Shown here piece by piece: positions 17,915 to 27,347 of a stretch of DNA of 58,750 nucleotides. This DNA is from Ramlibacter sp. (GTDB taxonomy: Bacteria > Pseudomonadota > Gammaproteobacteria > Burkholderiales > Burkholderiaceae_C), in assembly GCA_028291885.1 (NCBI GenBank), contig JAQGNJ010000027.1:1-58750 (forward strand), given 5' to 3'. The first letter of the stretch is position 1. Every line of letters starts with the position of its first letter. A program made the translations under genes and the position numbers. The notes under the pieces were generated by a model. It had not been told where the DNA came from, did no database searches, and worked only from the letters and a program-made list of their open reading frames with translations.

Positions 17915-19609
17915 TCAAGGCAATGCAAGTTGACCCAGCAGCTCGTATTTGCTTTCCCCTAAGGTTTCCCAGTTGGCTTTGATCTGCAAATAGGCCGCCT
18001 CACCATGGAGCGCCCGTATCACCTGCAGCTGTCGCAGGCCCTCCGTCGGGTTCCCGTTCAGCGCAAGCGAAAGCGCATACCGGTTCTGGGTTGCAGGCCA
18101 TGGGAAGCGCAGCGCCACTTCCCTCGCCAGTTCCAGATCCGCTGCCGACATCCCAGGCCGGGGAACGATCCGCGCGCCGTGGAGCAAGGCGTCCAATTGT
18201 GTCAGCAAATAGACGGTGGGCCGCTCGTAGTTGTCCTGCGTTCGGCCGATTCGCAGCGCCTCGAACCGCGCGACCCTGAAGTCCTCCTCGATCCTCAGGT
18301 ATTCGACCACGGACCAGGCGCCGGCGGCCGTCGCGATCAGCAGGCCTGCGGCCATCGGTTTTGCCGTCAGGCGGGCAAACGGTTTCGCCCCGGACCGCGC
18401 CTCGAGAACCCCGACCAGAAACAGGGCGGGAACCAGGAAGTAGGCGTAGGAGAAGGGGAACTCGAGCATCGAATGGACTGCCAGCGGCAGCACGGCGGCC
18501 AGGCAGTACCAGGGGATCAGCGACCGAGCGGAACGGACCCGGCCCACTACCCACACCGTCACGGCCAAGACGAGCAGCGCGGTCAGCGGCAGCCCCACAC
18601 CCAGGGCGAGGTCGAGGACGATGTTGTGGCTATAAGTGTATGGCTCGCTCAGCGAATAGTTGCTGGCGACCGCGTTGTGGGCTTCGGATACCTCCCGCAG
18701 GCCCCACCCCAGCCAGGGCCGCATCGCCACCGCTTCCAGCAGCTGGGGCCAAACGACCAGGCGCATCCCCGGCTGCGCATTGATCTGCGCCCCAGCCTCG
18801 AGAACCTGCGTCGACGACATCAGAACAGGCCATGTGACATATGCGAGCATGAACCAAGCCGCGGCAATTGCCACGACCCAGGGCGACACCGTAAGGCCGG
18901 CGCGAGCCCGACCTGCGGCCCACCAGGCGCAGAGCAGCAGGAAACTCAATACACCAGTCCGTGACTCGGCGATCGCCAGCACGGCCGAGAGAACGAGGAA
19001 GCCCAGGAGAGCGCTTACGGCTGAAAGCCTCTTCGCCTCGTGCAGATAAAGCAAGCTCGCGATACCCATCAGCAGAAGGGTCGCGAGATGGTTGGGCTGG
19101 CCCAGGTTGGCACCGGGTCGCCGCACGTCGTACATCCGGACGATCCAGGCGGCGTCGGACCAGACGTCGAAAACCTGGACGAGCGCGATCAGGGCAGATG
19201 CAAGCGCACCCGCGAGCAGGGTCCACGCCATTGCTTGCAGGAGGTCGTTCGCTCCCTTTGACGCGCTGGGAACATCGCTCGAATTGGCCCGGGACCACGA
19301 GAAACCCGCCACCAGGGCCAGCAAGCACAGGAGCAGATAAACCTCGAGCACGAGAGCGTCACCCCGGAAGGTGATCAACCCCGTCGCGGCCTGAACGAAC
19401 ACCACGACTCCGAGAAAAATGAACAGGATCGACGCCCGAGGAATCTCCGCCGCTCTCGTCTGGGCGCCACCCTGTCGCACCGAGCGCCACAAAGCCCATC
19501 CCAGAGCCGTGGCCGAGAGGAACGCGAGAACCTCGTTGTGCCAACTCACCCAAGGCGGAAAGTGCAGCGGCATCACCCAGCTGGCGAATAGCAAAGCAAA
19601 GCTTGTCAA
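17915..19609 (-). CDS. PglL/Wzy_C family O-oligosaccharyltransferase (first copy, pilin-proximal)
   Basis: A 564-residue polytopic membrane protein, probably the glycan ligase for the adjacent pilin. 'FPPWVSWHNEVLAF' near residue 20 resembles the N-terminal PglL motif; the Wzy_C region has 'RPWLGWGLREVSEAHN' and 'YTYSHNIVLDLALGVGLP' with the His-Asn pair. About 150 residues at the C-terminus are soluble and helical. TTG at 19609 is preceded by AAGGAT at proper spacing, so a TTG start is chosen. The pilin terminator lies immediately upstream, so expression beyond pilA would need read-through or its own promoter. Confidence 0.82.
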   Translation of the reverse strand: MTSFALLFASWVMPLHFPPWVSWHNEVLAFLSATALGWALWRSVRQGGAQTRAAEIPRASILFIFLGVVVFVQAATGLITFRGDALVLEVYLLLCLLALVAGFSWSRANSSDVPSASKGANDLLQAMAWTLLAGALASALIALVQVFDVWSDAAWIVRMYDVRRPGANLGQPNHLATLLLMGIASLLYLHEAKRLSAVSALLGFLVLSAVLAIAESRTGVLSFLLLCAWWAAGRARAGLTVSPWVVAIAAAWFMLAYVTWPVLMSSTQVLEAGAQINAQPGMRLVVWPQLLEAVAMRPWLGWGLREVSEAHNAVASNYSLSEPYTYSHNIVLDLALGVGLPLTALLVLAVTVWVVGRVRSARSLIPWYCLAAVLPLAVHSMLEFPFSYAYFLVPALFLVGVLEARSGAKPFARLTAKPMAAGLLIATAAGAWSVVEYLRIEEDFRVARFEALRIGRTQDNYERPTVYLLTQLDALLHGARIVPRPGMSAADLELAREVALRFPWPATQNRYALSLALNGNPTEGLRQLQVIRALHGEAAYLQIKANWETLGESKYELLGQLALP

Positions 19610-19625
19610 GACGGATCCTTAAAGA

Positions 19626-19650
19626 CAAAACGCCCCGAAGGGGCGTTTTG
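19626..19650 (-). terminator. Rho-independent terminator of pilA
   Basis: Perfect 11-bp inverted repeat caaaacgcccc / ggggcgttttg around a 3-nt loop (TTC on the minus strand, i.e. a C(UUC)G loop), 51 nt after the pilA stop, with T-rich flanks on the transcribed strand. It sits between pilA and the first PglL-like gene and should separate the abundant pilin message from the ligases. Confidence 0.85.
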
Positions 19651-19701
19651 TTCAGGCTTGAACGGTCCGGTTGTTGCGCCGGAACATTGCGGGTTGCGCC
19701 T

Positions 19702-20184
<483 letters not shown>

Positions 20185-20216
20185 TCAACTCCTCAGTGGT
20201 TTGGGTCTTGTTGGTC

Positions 20217-20232
20217 AGCAGCTTCTGTGCCA
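20217..20232 (-). promoter_or_regulatory. Sigma-54 (RpoN) -24/-12 promoter of pilA
   Basis: On the minus strand the sequence reads TGGCACAGAAGCTGCT, matching the -24/-12 consensus TGGCAC-N5-TTGC with one mismatch and exact GG-N10-GC spacing. Transcription would start about 20205, leaving a leader of about 24 nt that contains the ribosome site. Pilin genes in Pseudomonas and relatives are RpoN/PilR-dependent. Confidence 0.8.
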
Positions 20233-20304
20233 GCCGGCCGAATGCCCGATATGCAGACTTTGATGTGACAAGCTCCTCGTTTCGGGCCGTCACGGCGTCA
20301 CTTT

Positions 20305-20332
20305 TTGTCCTTCCGGCTCCGGCCGGTGACAA
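20305..20332. terminator. Hairpin between the GAF-ATPase gene and pilA promoter
   Basis: Nested inverted repeat: outer arms ttgtc/gacaa and inner arms ccggc/gccgg. It starts 11 nt beyond the stop of the ATPase gene. The T-run lies on the plus-strand side (ttttg), opposite to the direction of the operon, so it is only a weak candidate for ending the long signalling transcript. Confidence 0.35.
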
Positions 20333-20343
20333 TTTTGTTACCG

Positions 20344-22755
20344 TTATTTGATGCAGACCGAACGGACCTGCTTCAGATCCGTCAGCCCCATCATGATCTT
20401 CTCCATGCCGTCCATCTTGAGCGTGCGCATGCCGCTCTCGACCGATGTGGAAAAAATCTCGGCGACCCGCGCGCGCTCCTGGATCAGGCGCTTGATGCTG
20501 TCGTCCGCGATCAGCAACTCGTGCAGGCCGATGCGGCCCTTGTAGCCCGTCCTGTTGCAGACGTCGCAGCCGCCGGCGCGGTACAGCCTCAGGTTTCCGC
20601 CCTTGCCGTACTGGTCCACCCAGTGCTCGTAAAGCAGCTGTGCTTCGCCACCGGGATCTTTCTTCCAGGCCGCGGTGTGGCGCAATTCCTCCGCGTACTC
20701 GGCGACGAACAACTTCATCTCGTCTGGCGCCGGGGCGTACTCCTGTTTGCAGTCGCACAATTTCTTGGCCAGGCGCTGCGCCAGGATGCCGAGCAGGGCG
20801 TCGGCGAAGTTGAACGGGTCCATGCCCATGTCCAGCAACCGGGTGATCGATTCCGGCGCCGAATTCGTGTGCAGCGTGGAAAAAACCAGATGGCCGGTCA
20901 GCGAGGCCTCGACACCCATGGACACCGTTTCCTTGTCGCGCGACTCGCCGACCATGATGATGTCCGGATCGGCCCGCAGGAAGGCTCGCATGACCAACGC
21001 GAAGTCGATCCCCGCCTTCTTGTTCACCTGCACCTGCCGCAGTCCCTTCTGCGTGATTTCCACCGGGTCTTCGGCCGTCCAGATCTTGGTGTCCGGCTTG
21101 TTCAGGAATTTCAGGATCGAATGCAGCGTGGTCGTCTTGCCCGAACCTGTCGGACCGCACACATAGAACAGACCGTAGGGCTTGCTGACAGTCTTCTCGA
21201 TCCGCTCCTTGTTGTGCGTCGTCAGGCCCAGCTTCTCGAGCGGAATCGGCTCGCCCGCCGCCAGGATCCGCATGACGACGTCCTCGACCCCACCCGCTGA
21301 CGGAATCGTCGCGACCCGCAGTTCGATGTCCAGCGGCCCGAACTTCTTGAACTTGATCTTTCCGTCCTGCGGCTTGCGCTTTTCGGAGATGTCCAGGTCG
21401 CACATGATCTTCAGCCGCGTCACCAGGGGCTGGCGGAAATGCGCCGGGACTTCCACATACGGCTGCAGGCTGCCGTCGATGCGGAAGCGGATTCCGGTCT
21501 TGGCCTTGCCCGGCAGCGGTTCGATGTGGATGTCCGACACGCGCTGGTGATACGCGTCCACGATCACCTTGTTGACGAATTTCACCAGCTCGTTGTCCGC
21601 GGCGGCCGACTCCAGGCTCGAATGATCGTCGCCGCTTTCGTCGTCCATCGGCGAACTCAGGTCCGCCAGCAGTTCGTCGATCGAAGCGCCTTCGCCGTCG
21701 GCATAGAGCTGCGCCAGTGTCTGGTCGAACTCCGTCTTCGTCGCGACGCGGTAAACGTACCTGGAGAACCGGGGAAACACCTGGGGCACCACGCGCGACC
21801 CGCGCACTGCTTCCGGGTCCAGGCACATGACCACCAGGCCTTCGGGCGACTCCTCCAGCGGCAACCACCCCTGTTCCTCGACGAACTCGCGCTTCAGGGG
21901 TCCCTGCAGCGCTTCGATGCGGATGCGGCCGGCGTTGAAGGGCTCGTAGGGCACGCCGAAGAACTTGGAGAAGGACGCGCCGATCTGGGCCGGCAGGATG
22001 CGGAAATCCGAGATAAGCACGCTTTCGACCGGTCTCACGTCCTCGCGCGCCTTCTGAACGCAGCGCTGGAGTTCGTCCGATGTCAGCAGGCCGTCCGCGA
22101 TCAGGCCGTCGTACTTGGTGGCCCTGCGCCGCTGCGCTTCCTCGGCCTTCTGCATGCGCTGCCGGATTGCCGTCGCCAGGGTCTTGCAAAGCTGGGTCGC
22201 GCCTTCGACTTCGAGGTCGCCGAAAGGCTGGTCGCTCTTGTTGTTGATCACCTGCAGCACGCCGTGCAGGGTGCTGCCGTCCAGGATCGGCACGACCAGC
22301 ATCTGCTTGGTGCGATAACCCGAGCGCTTGTCCACTTCCTTCAGGAAGCTGAGCGTCGGGTGGATGCGTCTGAGCGCGTCCTGGTCGTACACGTCCGCGA
22401 GGTTCACCATCTGCTTGCTGAACGCGGCGTAGCCGGCGATGCTTTGCGCGCTGATCGGCAGCTTCAGGTCGCTGGTCGTGTTCAGGCCGGTCTTGACCTT
22501 CGAGATGATCGACAGGCGGTCTTCGCTGATCGCGTACAGCGTCAGCCGGTCGGCATTGAACAGCTTGCAGATGTCTTGGCTCGCCTCCAGCATGATCTGG
22601 TCGACGTTCTCGGTGTCGTGGATCCGGGTGGAAACCTGCTGCAGCTGCCGGTAGAAGAGGACTTCGAAGGAAACGCCGCGCTTGTCCGGCGGCAGCATCT
22701 GGGAATCGAAGAAGGCCTGCTCGGAATCCCGGCTCGGCTTGAGAACGGCACTCAC
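20344..22755 (-). CDS. GAF domain + GspE/PilB-type secretion/pilus ATPase
   Basis: An 803-residue ATPase, far longer than PilB (about 570). Residues about 35-200 form a GAF domain ('RIHDTENVDQIMLEASQDI' onward, 'VVPILDGSTLHGVLQVINN'), a small-molecule sensor type. Residues about 215-365 resemble the MshEN/N1 module that can bind c-di-GMP. The T2SSE ATPase has Walker A 'GPTGSGKTTT' about 531, Walker B 'DPDIIMVGESRDKE' about 597 (canonical GEIRD), and the zinc motif 'CDVCNRTGYKGRIG' about 730. GTG 22755 overlaps the phosphodiesterase stop (GTGA). It is the last gene of the signalling operon, 160 bp from pilA. Motor for pilus or secretion is inferred. Confidence 0.85.
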   Translation of the reverse strand: MSAVLKPSRDSEQAFFDSQMLPPDKRGVSFEVLFYRQLQQVSTRIHDTENVDQIMLEASQDICKLFNADRLTLYAISEDRLSIISKVKTGLNTTSDLKLPISAQSIAGYAAFSKQMVNLADVYDQDALRRIHPTLSFLKEVDKRSGYRTKQMLVVPILDGSTLHGVLQVINNKSDQPFGDLEVEGATQLCKTLATAIRQRMQKAEEAQRRRATKYDGLIADGLLTSDELQRCVQKAREDVRPVESVLISDFRILPAQIGASFSKFFGVPYEPFNAGRIRIEALQGPLKREFVEEQGWLPLEESPEGLVVMCLDPEAVRGSRVVPQVFPRFSRYVYRVATKTEFDQTLAQLYADGEGASIDELLADLSSPMDDESGDDHSSLESAAADNELVKFVNKVIVDAYHQRVSDIHIEPLPGKAKTGIRFRIDGSLQPYVEVPAHFRQPLVTRLKIMCDLDISEKRKPQDGKIKFKKFGPLDIELRVATIPSAGGVEDVVMRILAAGEPIPLEKLGLTTHNKERIEKTVSKPYGLFYVCGPTGSGKTTTLHSILKFLNKPDTKIWTAEDPVEITQKGLRQVQVNKKAGIDFALVMRAFLRADPDIIMVGESRDKETVSMGVEASLTGHLVFSTLHTNSAPESITRLLDMGMDPFNFADALLGILAQRLAKKLCDCKQEYAPAPDEMKLFVAEYAEELRHTAAWKKDPGGEAQLLYEHWVDQYGKGGNLRLYRAGGCDVCNRTGYKGRIGLHELLIADDSIKRLIQERARVAEIFSTSVESGMRTLKMDGMEKIMMGLTDLKQVRSVCIK

Positions 22756-23543
22756 AGGTTGAATTCCTGGCCGGCTCGCAGCCATCGGATGTCGTGGACC
22801 ACGTTCAGGCCGAAGGGCTGGGTCTGGTCGAACTTCTGGATCTCACTCATGATCAGCTCGGTCTCGGCGGGCTTGGTGTGAGTGATGTAGATCGGGAAAG
22901 CCTTGCCGCGGTCGATGCAGTCGAGCTCCTCCGCCAGCGCCAGCGGAGACAGGTGCAGGCTGCGCCGGGCGAGGTCCTTTTCGCGGTTGCTGAAAGCCGT
23001 TTCGATGACGAGGGCCGCGACGTCCATCTGGTTGATGCGGCGCCAGAAAGCAGGATTGCGCTCGGTGTCGCCCGAGAAAACCCAGCTGCCGCGCCCGCCG
23101 GCGATGGCGTAGCCCACGGCCGGAACGGTGTGCACTGCCGGCAGAACCTCGATGCGCTTGCCGGTGATCTCGAGCGTCTGGCCGATTTCGATCTCGTGGA
23201 AGGTGATGAAGGGCGCTTCCACGCTGGGGATGCGGCTGAAGTCCGGCCAGATCACGTTGTTGAAGATGTGCGCCTTGACCGCGGCGATGGTGCCCGCCAG
23301 CGCGTGGATCTGGACGGGGGCGGACCGCTGCGCAGCGATCGCGTCGATCATCAGCGGCAGCGCCGCGATGTGGTCCAGGTGGGAATGGGTCAGGAGGACA
23401 TGGTCGACGCCCTTCATCTCCTCCAATGTGAGGTCCCCGACGCCGGTGCCGGCGTCGACCAGGACGTCCCCGTCGATGAGGAAAGACGTGGTTCGGCAGT
23501 CCTTGGCGATGGCGCCGGAACAGCCCAACACGCGCACCTTCAT
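22752..23543 (-). CDS. Metallo-beta-lactamase-fold 3',5'-cyclic-nucleotide phosphodiesterase
   Basis: Cytoplasmic 263-residue hydrolase with 'LTHSHLDHIAALPLMIDAI' (HxHxDH di-metal site, about residue 51), 'VHTVPAVGYAI', 'VFSGDTERNPAFW' (metal-bridging Asp) and C-terminal 'YITHTKP' His. 'GCSGAIAKDCRTTSFLIDG' at the start matches the class of bacterial enzymes annotated as 3',5'-cyclic-nucleotide phosphodiesterases. Lying 9 bp after an adenylate cyclase gene and coupled to it, it plausibly degrades the cAMP that enzyme makes. RNase-Z-like hydrolase is the alternative. Confidence 0.8.
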   Translation of the reverse strand: MKVRVLGCSGAIAKDCRTTSFLIDGDVLVDAGTGVGDLTLEEMKGVDHVLLTHSHLDHIAALPLMIDAIAAQRSAPVQIHALAGTIAAVKAHIFNNVIWPDFSRIPSVEAPFITFHEIEIGQTLEITGKRIEVLPAVHTVPAVGYAIAGGRGSWVFSGDTERNPAFWRRINQMDVAALVIETAFSNREKDLARRSLHLSPLALAEELDCIDRGKAFPIYITHTKPAETELIMSEIQKFDQTQPFGLNVVHDIRWLRAGQEFNL

Positions 23544-23552
23544 CGTCTGTCC

Positions 23553-25802
23553 TTACTTGGTTTCGAAATTGGTGGCGCCGTCCCATCCCGGGTCGAACGG
23601 AAGCAACCTCATCGAGGCTACACGCTCCGAATATAGTTCGTAAAGGTATTTTTTGGCATTCATCCGCTGCAGGTTCAGGAGCATCAGATCGCACTGCTCC
23701 CAGTCCTGGGCGCGGTACGCCTTGACCAGCACACCCCAGGTTTTCACCTCCTCGGCCAGGGTTTTCTCGAGCTGCTGGAGCGGCCCCAGCGGGAAGAAGA
23801 TGGACACCGCCTGTTCCTTGCCCTTGACCCGCACCTTGTCGAGCTCCTGCCAGCCGAATTCCGGCGCCAGCTTGCGGGTGGTCTCGCTGACCACGATGTC
23901 CAGGCCGTACACCTTCGACAGCCCCTCCAGCCGCGAGCCGAGATTGACCGCGTCGCCGATCACGGTATAGCTGCGCCGGACGTCCGATCCCATGTCGCCG
24001 ACGCACATCGTCCCGGTGTTCAGCCCGATGCCGATGCCGATCTCCGGGATGCCGGAAGCGCGGTGTTCTTCGTTGATCTGGCGCACGGCGGCAGACATCT
24101 CGATGGCTGTCTTGACCGCGAGCTGGGCATGGTTGGGAGTGTCCACGGGCGCACCCCAGAAAGCCATGACGCAGTCCCCCATGTACTTGTCGATGGTGCC
24201 CCGGTTGGCCCGGATCAGGTCGGTCAGCCGGCTGAAGACGGCGTTCAGCAGTTCCTGCAGCTGGGTCGGCTCCATCCTCTCGGACATCTTGGTGAAGCCC
24301 CGCATGTCGCAGAACATCACCGTCAGCTCCTTGTTGGTCGCCTTCATGCTGTAGCTGTCCGGGTCCTTCACCATTTCGTCGACCAGCTCCGGGGGAACGT
24401 ACGTGCCGAAGAGGTTGGCGAGCTCCCGTTTGGATCGGCTCTCGACGAAATAGCCGTAGCTCATGTTCAGCGCGAAGGCAGTGAGCGCCACCGCCAGCGC
24501 CGAGGCCAGCGGCAGCACCAGCCCGGCGCCCACGTACAGCCAGAAATTGAGGACCACCATCAGTACGGTCACCACGGCGCTGAGCAGCACCGCCCGCGGC
24601 GCGGACAGCAGCGGCAGCGCGAAGGCGAGCACCAGGCCGGAAACCAGCAGGATCATCACCTCGTAGCCGACGGTGTAGTCCGGCTTCACCAGCATCTTGC
24701 CGTCCAGCAAGCCGGCGATGACATTCGCATGGGTCTCCACGCCGGGGTAAGCCTCGCCGACGGGCGTCACACGCAGGTCGAGCAAACCCTGAGCCGTCGT
24801 GCCGACCAGGGCGATCTTGCCTTTCATGCTTTCCGCCGGGAGCCGCTTGGCGAGAACGTCCGCGGCCGAGACGTACTTGAACGCGCCCCCATTGCTGCCG
24901 CCCGGCCCACGGAAGGGGACCAGGCTGGCGACGCGGTCATCCACCGGGATTGCCCGGGTGCCGTCCCCCCGGCGCAGCAGGATGCTCTCCAAGCCGTGGT
25001 AGCTGCGCGAATCGAAGCGTTCGCGCGGGAACCCCGGCTCCACGGCCGGCAAGCCGACCAACATCCGGTACATCGCCAGCGACAGCGCCTCGTAATACTG
25101 GCCCTTGAACTCCGACACCAGCGGAATGGAACGAACCACGCCGTCCGCGTCGACCATCGGATTGAAGTAGCCCGCCATCGGCGCGGCCCGCGCCAGCTGC
25201 TCGATGTTCGAACCGTACCCCTTCCAGCTGACGATCCGGATCGGGCGGCCCTTGAGCGTTTCCCGCTGCATCACGGGAGCGGGAAGGACGCCGTGGGCGC
25301 CGCCGCCGGCGTCACCGGTGAAGAAATAGCCAAGCACCACCGGGCGCTTCTCCAGGGCCTTGGCAAAGAGGGCGTCGTAGTCCAGCGATTCCTGGATCTG
25401 GGCCAGCTTCTGGGCAAATCCGGGCTGGTCCTTCAGGTCCCCCTGGGCCAGTTCCCTGAGCCGCTTGAGGCCGGAGCTTTCGTCCGCCTCGGCGAAAACC
25501 ACATCGAAACCAAGCAGCCCCACCTGCTGCCGGTCGAACAGTTCATTGGTCAGGTCGGCCAGCTTGTTGCGGCCCCATGGCCAGTGCCCGACCTCCGCCA
25601 GGCTTTTCTCGTCGATGTCGACGATGACGATCCTGTCGTCCATCGTCCTGGGCATCGTCGCGCGCAGCCGGGCGTCGTAGATGATGTCGTCGAAGCGCTG
25701 GAGCACGCCGATGGGAAGAATGCCGCTTGCGTGGAGCAGCGCAAAGACCAGCGGAATGAGCGTGACGGCGATCCGGGACCAGTGTTTTGAAAGCAAGCCC
25801 AT
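23553..25802 (-). CDS. CHASE2-domain class III adenylate/guanylate cyclase
   Basis: A 749-residue membrane receptor cyclase. One N-terminal helix (residues 10-28) precedes an extracytoplasmic CHASE2 sensor (about 40-345: 'DDRIVIVDIDEKSLAEVG', 'GHWPWGRNKLADL', 'KIALVGTTAQGLLDLRVTPV'). Three TM helices follow (about 365-440), then a class III cyclase domain (about 485-640). Metal-binding Asp is in 'MFCDMRGFTK' and 'YMGDCVMAFWG'; the Lys in 'TIDKYMGD' and Asp in 'VIGDAVNLGSRLE' favour ATP, and Asn/Arg of that motif stabilise the transition state. cAMP output is therefore inferred. A soluble helical tail of about 90 residues follows. The start has no strong competitor. Confidence 0.88.
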   Translation of the reverse strand: MGLLSKHWSRIAVTLIPLVFALLHASGILPIGVLQRFDDIIYDARLRATMPRTMDDRIVIVDIDEKSLAEVGHWPWGRNKLADLTNELFDRQQVGLLGFDVVFAEADESSGLKRLRELAQGDLKDQPGFAQKLAQIQESLDYDALFAKALEKRPVVLGYFFTGDAGGGAHGVLPAPVMQRETLKGRPIRIVSWKGYGSNIEQLARAAPMAGYFNPMVDADGVVRSIPLVSEFKGQYYEALSLAMYRMLVGLPAVEPGFPRERFDSRSYHGLESILLRRGDGTRAIPVDDRVASLVPFRGPGGSNGGAFKYVSAADVLAKRLPAESMKGKIALVGTTAQGLLDLRVTPVGEAYPGVETHANVIAGLLDGKMLVKPDYTVGYEVMILLVSGLVLAFALPLLSAPRAVLLSAVVTVLMVVLNFWLYVGAGLVLPLASALAVALTAFALNMSYGYFVESRSKRELANLFGTYVPPELVDEMVKDPDSYSMKATNKELTVMFCDMRGFTKMSERMEPTQLQELLNAVFSRLTDLIRANRGTIDKYMGDCVMAFWGAPVDTPNHAQLAVKTAIEMSAAVRQINEEHRASGIPEIGIGIGLNTGTMCVGDMGSDVRRSYTVIGDAVNLGSRLEGLSKVYGLDIVVSETTRKLAPEFGWQELDKVRVKGKEQAVSIFFPLGPLQQLEKTLAEEVKTWGVLVKAYRAQDWEQCDLMLLNLQRMNAKKYLYELYSERVASMRLLPFDPGWDGATNFETK

Positions 25803-25854
25803 AAGGCCCCGGCCCCCGCTAGCGTGAGATGGGCGTCATCGTGCGGCAGGCGGT

Positions 25855-26514
25855 TCAGGCCTGCACGAATTGCATCTGCGTGCCGGCCAGTTCCAGCAGG
25901 TCCCCGTTCTTCAGCGTGACCGGCTCGGCGCCGATCGCAGCGCCGTTCAGGGTCGGCTTGTTCGCCCCCTCCACGTGGGCCACGACGAAGCCATGCGGCC
26001 GCTTGGTGATGGCCGCCACGGCGACGCCCGGCTTGCCGATCGTGGTCACCACCTTCACCAGCGGCACCTCGCGGCCGGCCGCGGCTCCGGACAGCACCTT
26101 GATGGCTGCCGCCATGCTCGCGAGCTCGGGCGCCGACGCCGGGGCCGGCGCACCTTCCGCGCGCTGCGGCGGGGCCGTGATCGAGCCGGCCTTGATGATC
26201 ATCGTCTTCTCGTAACCGGGATTGGCGGCTTCGTTGATGTACTTGATCTTGTACTTGCCGATCTCCACCGTGTCGTTGTTCTGCAACAACTGCTTCTTCA
26301 CGGCCTTGCCGTTCACGTAGGTGCCGTTGGTGCTATTGAGATCCTCGAGGTAAACCTCGCTCGCCATCATCTGCAGGACCGCGTGCTCGCCGCTGACGGC
26401 AAGGTTGTCGATCACGATGTCGTTGTAGGGGCGCCGCCCCAGTGTCGTGCGGTCCTTCGTCAACTGCACTTCCTTGATGACAACACCGTCGATCGAAACG
26501 ATCATTTTCGGCAT
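25855..26514 (-). CDS. FHA domain protein (phosphothreonine reader)
   Basis: A 219-residue cytoplasmic adaptor. The first FHA domain (about 20-95) has the phosphothreonine-binding residues: 'TTLGRRPYNDIVI' (Gly-Arg), 'LAVSGEHAVLQ' (SxxH) and 'DLNSTNGTYVNG' (Asn-Gly). An Ala/Pro-rich linker (about 115-140) leads to a second, degenerate FHA-like region ('TTIGKPGVAVAAITKRPHG', 'KPTLNGAAI', 'LKNGDLLELAGTQMQF') that lacks the Arg and SxxH. It lies between the phosphatase and the cyclase in the operon, with a good AGGAG ribosome site, and probably links kinase phosphorylation to a partner in the same operon. Confidence 0.88.
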   Translation of the reverse strand: MPKMIVSIDGVVIKEVQLTKDRTTLGRRPYNDIVIDNLAVSGEHAVLQMMASEVYLEDLNSTNGTYVNGKAVKKQLLQNNDTVEIGKYKIKYINEAANPGYEKTMIIKAGSITAPPQRAEGAPAPASAPELASMAAAIKVLSGAAAGREVPLVKVVTTIGKPGVAVAAITKRPHGFVVAHVEGANKPTLNGAAIGAEPVTLKNGDLLELAGTQMQFVQA

Positions 26515-26561
26515 GGTCGGCTCCTGTTTCTGAACTCGTTATCTGAAACTAACATCAAGGT

Positions 26562-27347
26562 CTATTTTCCCAGCAATCTGGAGATGAGGCCGCGTTTTTC
26601 GGAACCCATCTTGGCGTGCGCGAGCAGAACCGAGATATTGTCCCGCCCGCCGTTGGCGTTGGCGGCCTCGATCAACTGCTGCGACTTCAGCTCCAGGCCC
26701 GCCTCGCCGACCACGATGCGTGCGATCGTGTCGTCGTCCAGCATGTCCGACAGGCCATCGGAGCACATCAAGTAAAGGTCGCCGGCTTCGACACGGTGTT
26801 CGTTGACCTCGAGCAACACCGCGTCTTCGACGCCCAGGGCCCGCGTCACGAGGTTCTTGTTGGTCGAGACCGCCGCCTGCTCCGGCGTGATCAGCCCGGC
26901 GTCCATCTGCTCCTGCAGCAGGGAATGGTCCTTGGTGATCTGGCTGAAGACCGTGCCGCGCAGCCGATAGCAGCGGGAATCCCCGATGTGTCCGAGCATC
27001 AGGCGCGAGTCCTGGAAGACGCCCAGGACGAGCGTCGTCCCCATCCCGCTGTACTGCGGGTTGGAATTGGCCGCGTTGAAGATCGAGCGGTTGGCGTTGT
27101 CGACGCAGATCTCCATCGCGCGCCGCACTTCGCGGCTGTTGGCGTGCCGGCCGGCCTGCGACAGCCAGCGCCCCAGTTCCGACTTGATGAAGGTGGTGGC
27201 CATGCCGCTGGCGATCTCGCCCGCGTTGTAGCCGCCCATGCCGTCTGCCAGGATCCCGAGGCGGGTCGGTTCGTCGATCGCGACGGAATCTTCATTGTTC
27301 TCCCGGGCCAGGCCCGGATCGGTGCGAATGCAGAACTCGTAAATCAT
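26562..27347 (-). CDS. PP2C-type Ser/Thr protein phosphatase (Stp1-like)
   Basis: Metal-dependent phosphatase of 261 residues. The PPM motifs are complete: 'RTDPGLARENNEDS' (first metal Asp), 'GILADGMGGYNAGE' (Asp-Gly-x-Gly-Gly), 'LVLGVFQDSRLMLGHIGDSR', 'LLQEQMDAGLITPEQA', and 'DLYLMCSDGLSDML' with 'NGGRDNISVLLAH' near the end. No membrane segment. Its ATG overlaps the kinase stop (ATGA at 27344-27347), so kinase and phosphatase are made together and should oppose each other. Confidence 0.92.
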   Translation of the reverse strand: MIYEFCIRTDPGLARENNEDSVAIDEPTRLGILADGMGGYNAGEIASGMATTFIKSELGRWLSQAGRHANSREVRRAMEICVDNANRSIFNAANSNPQYSGMGTTLVLGVFQDSRLMLGHIGDSRCYRLRGTVFSQITKDHSLLQEQMDAGLITPEQAAVSTNKNLVTRALGVEDAVLLEVNEHRVEAGDLYLMCSDGLSDMLDDDTIARIVVGEAGLELKSQQLIEAANANGGRDNISVLLAHAKMGSEKRGLISRLLGK

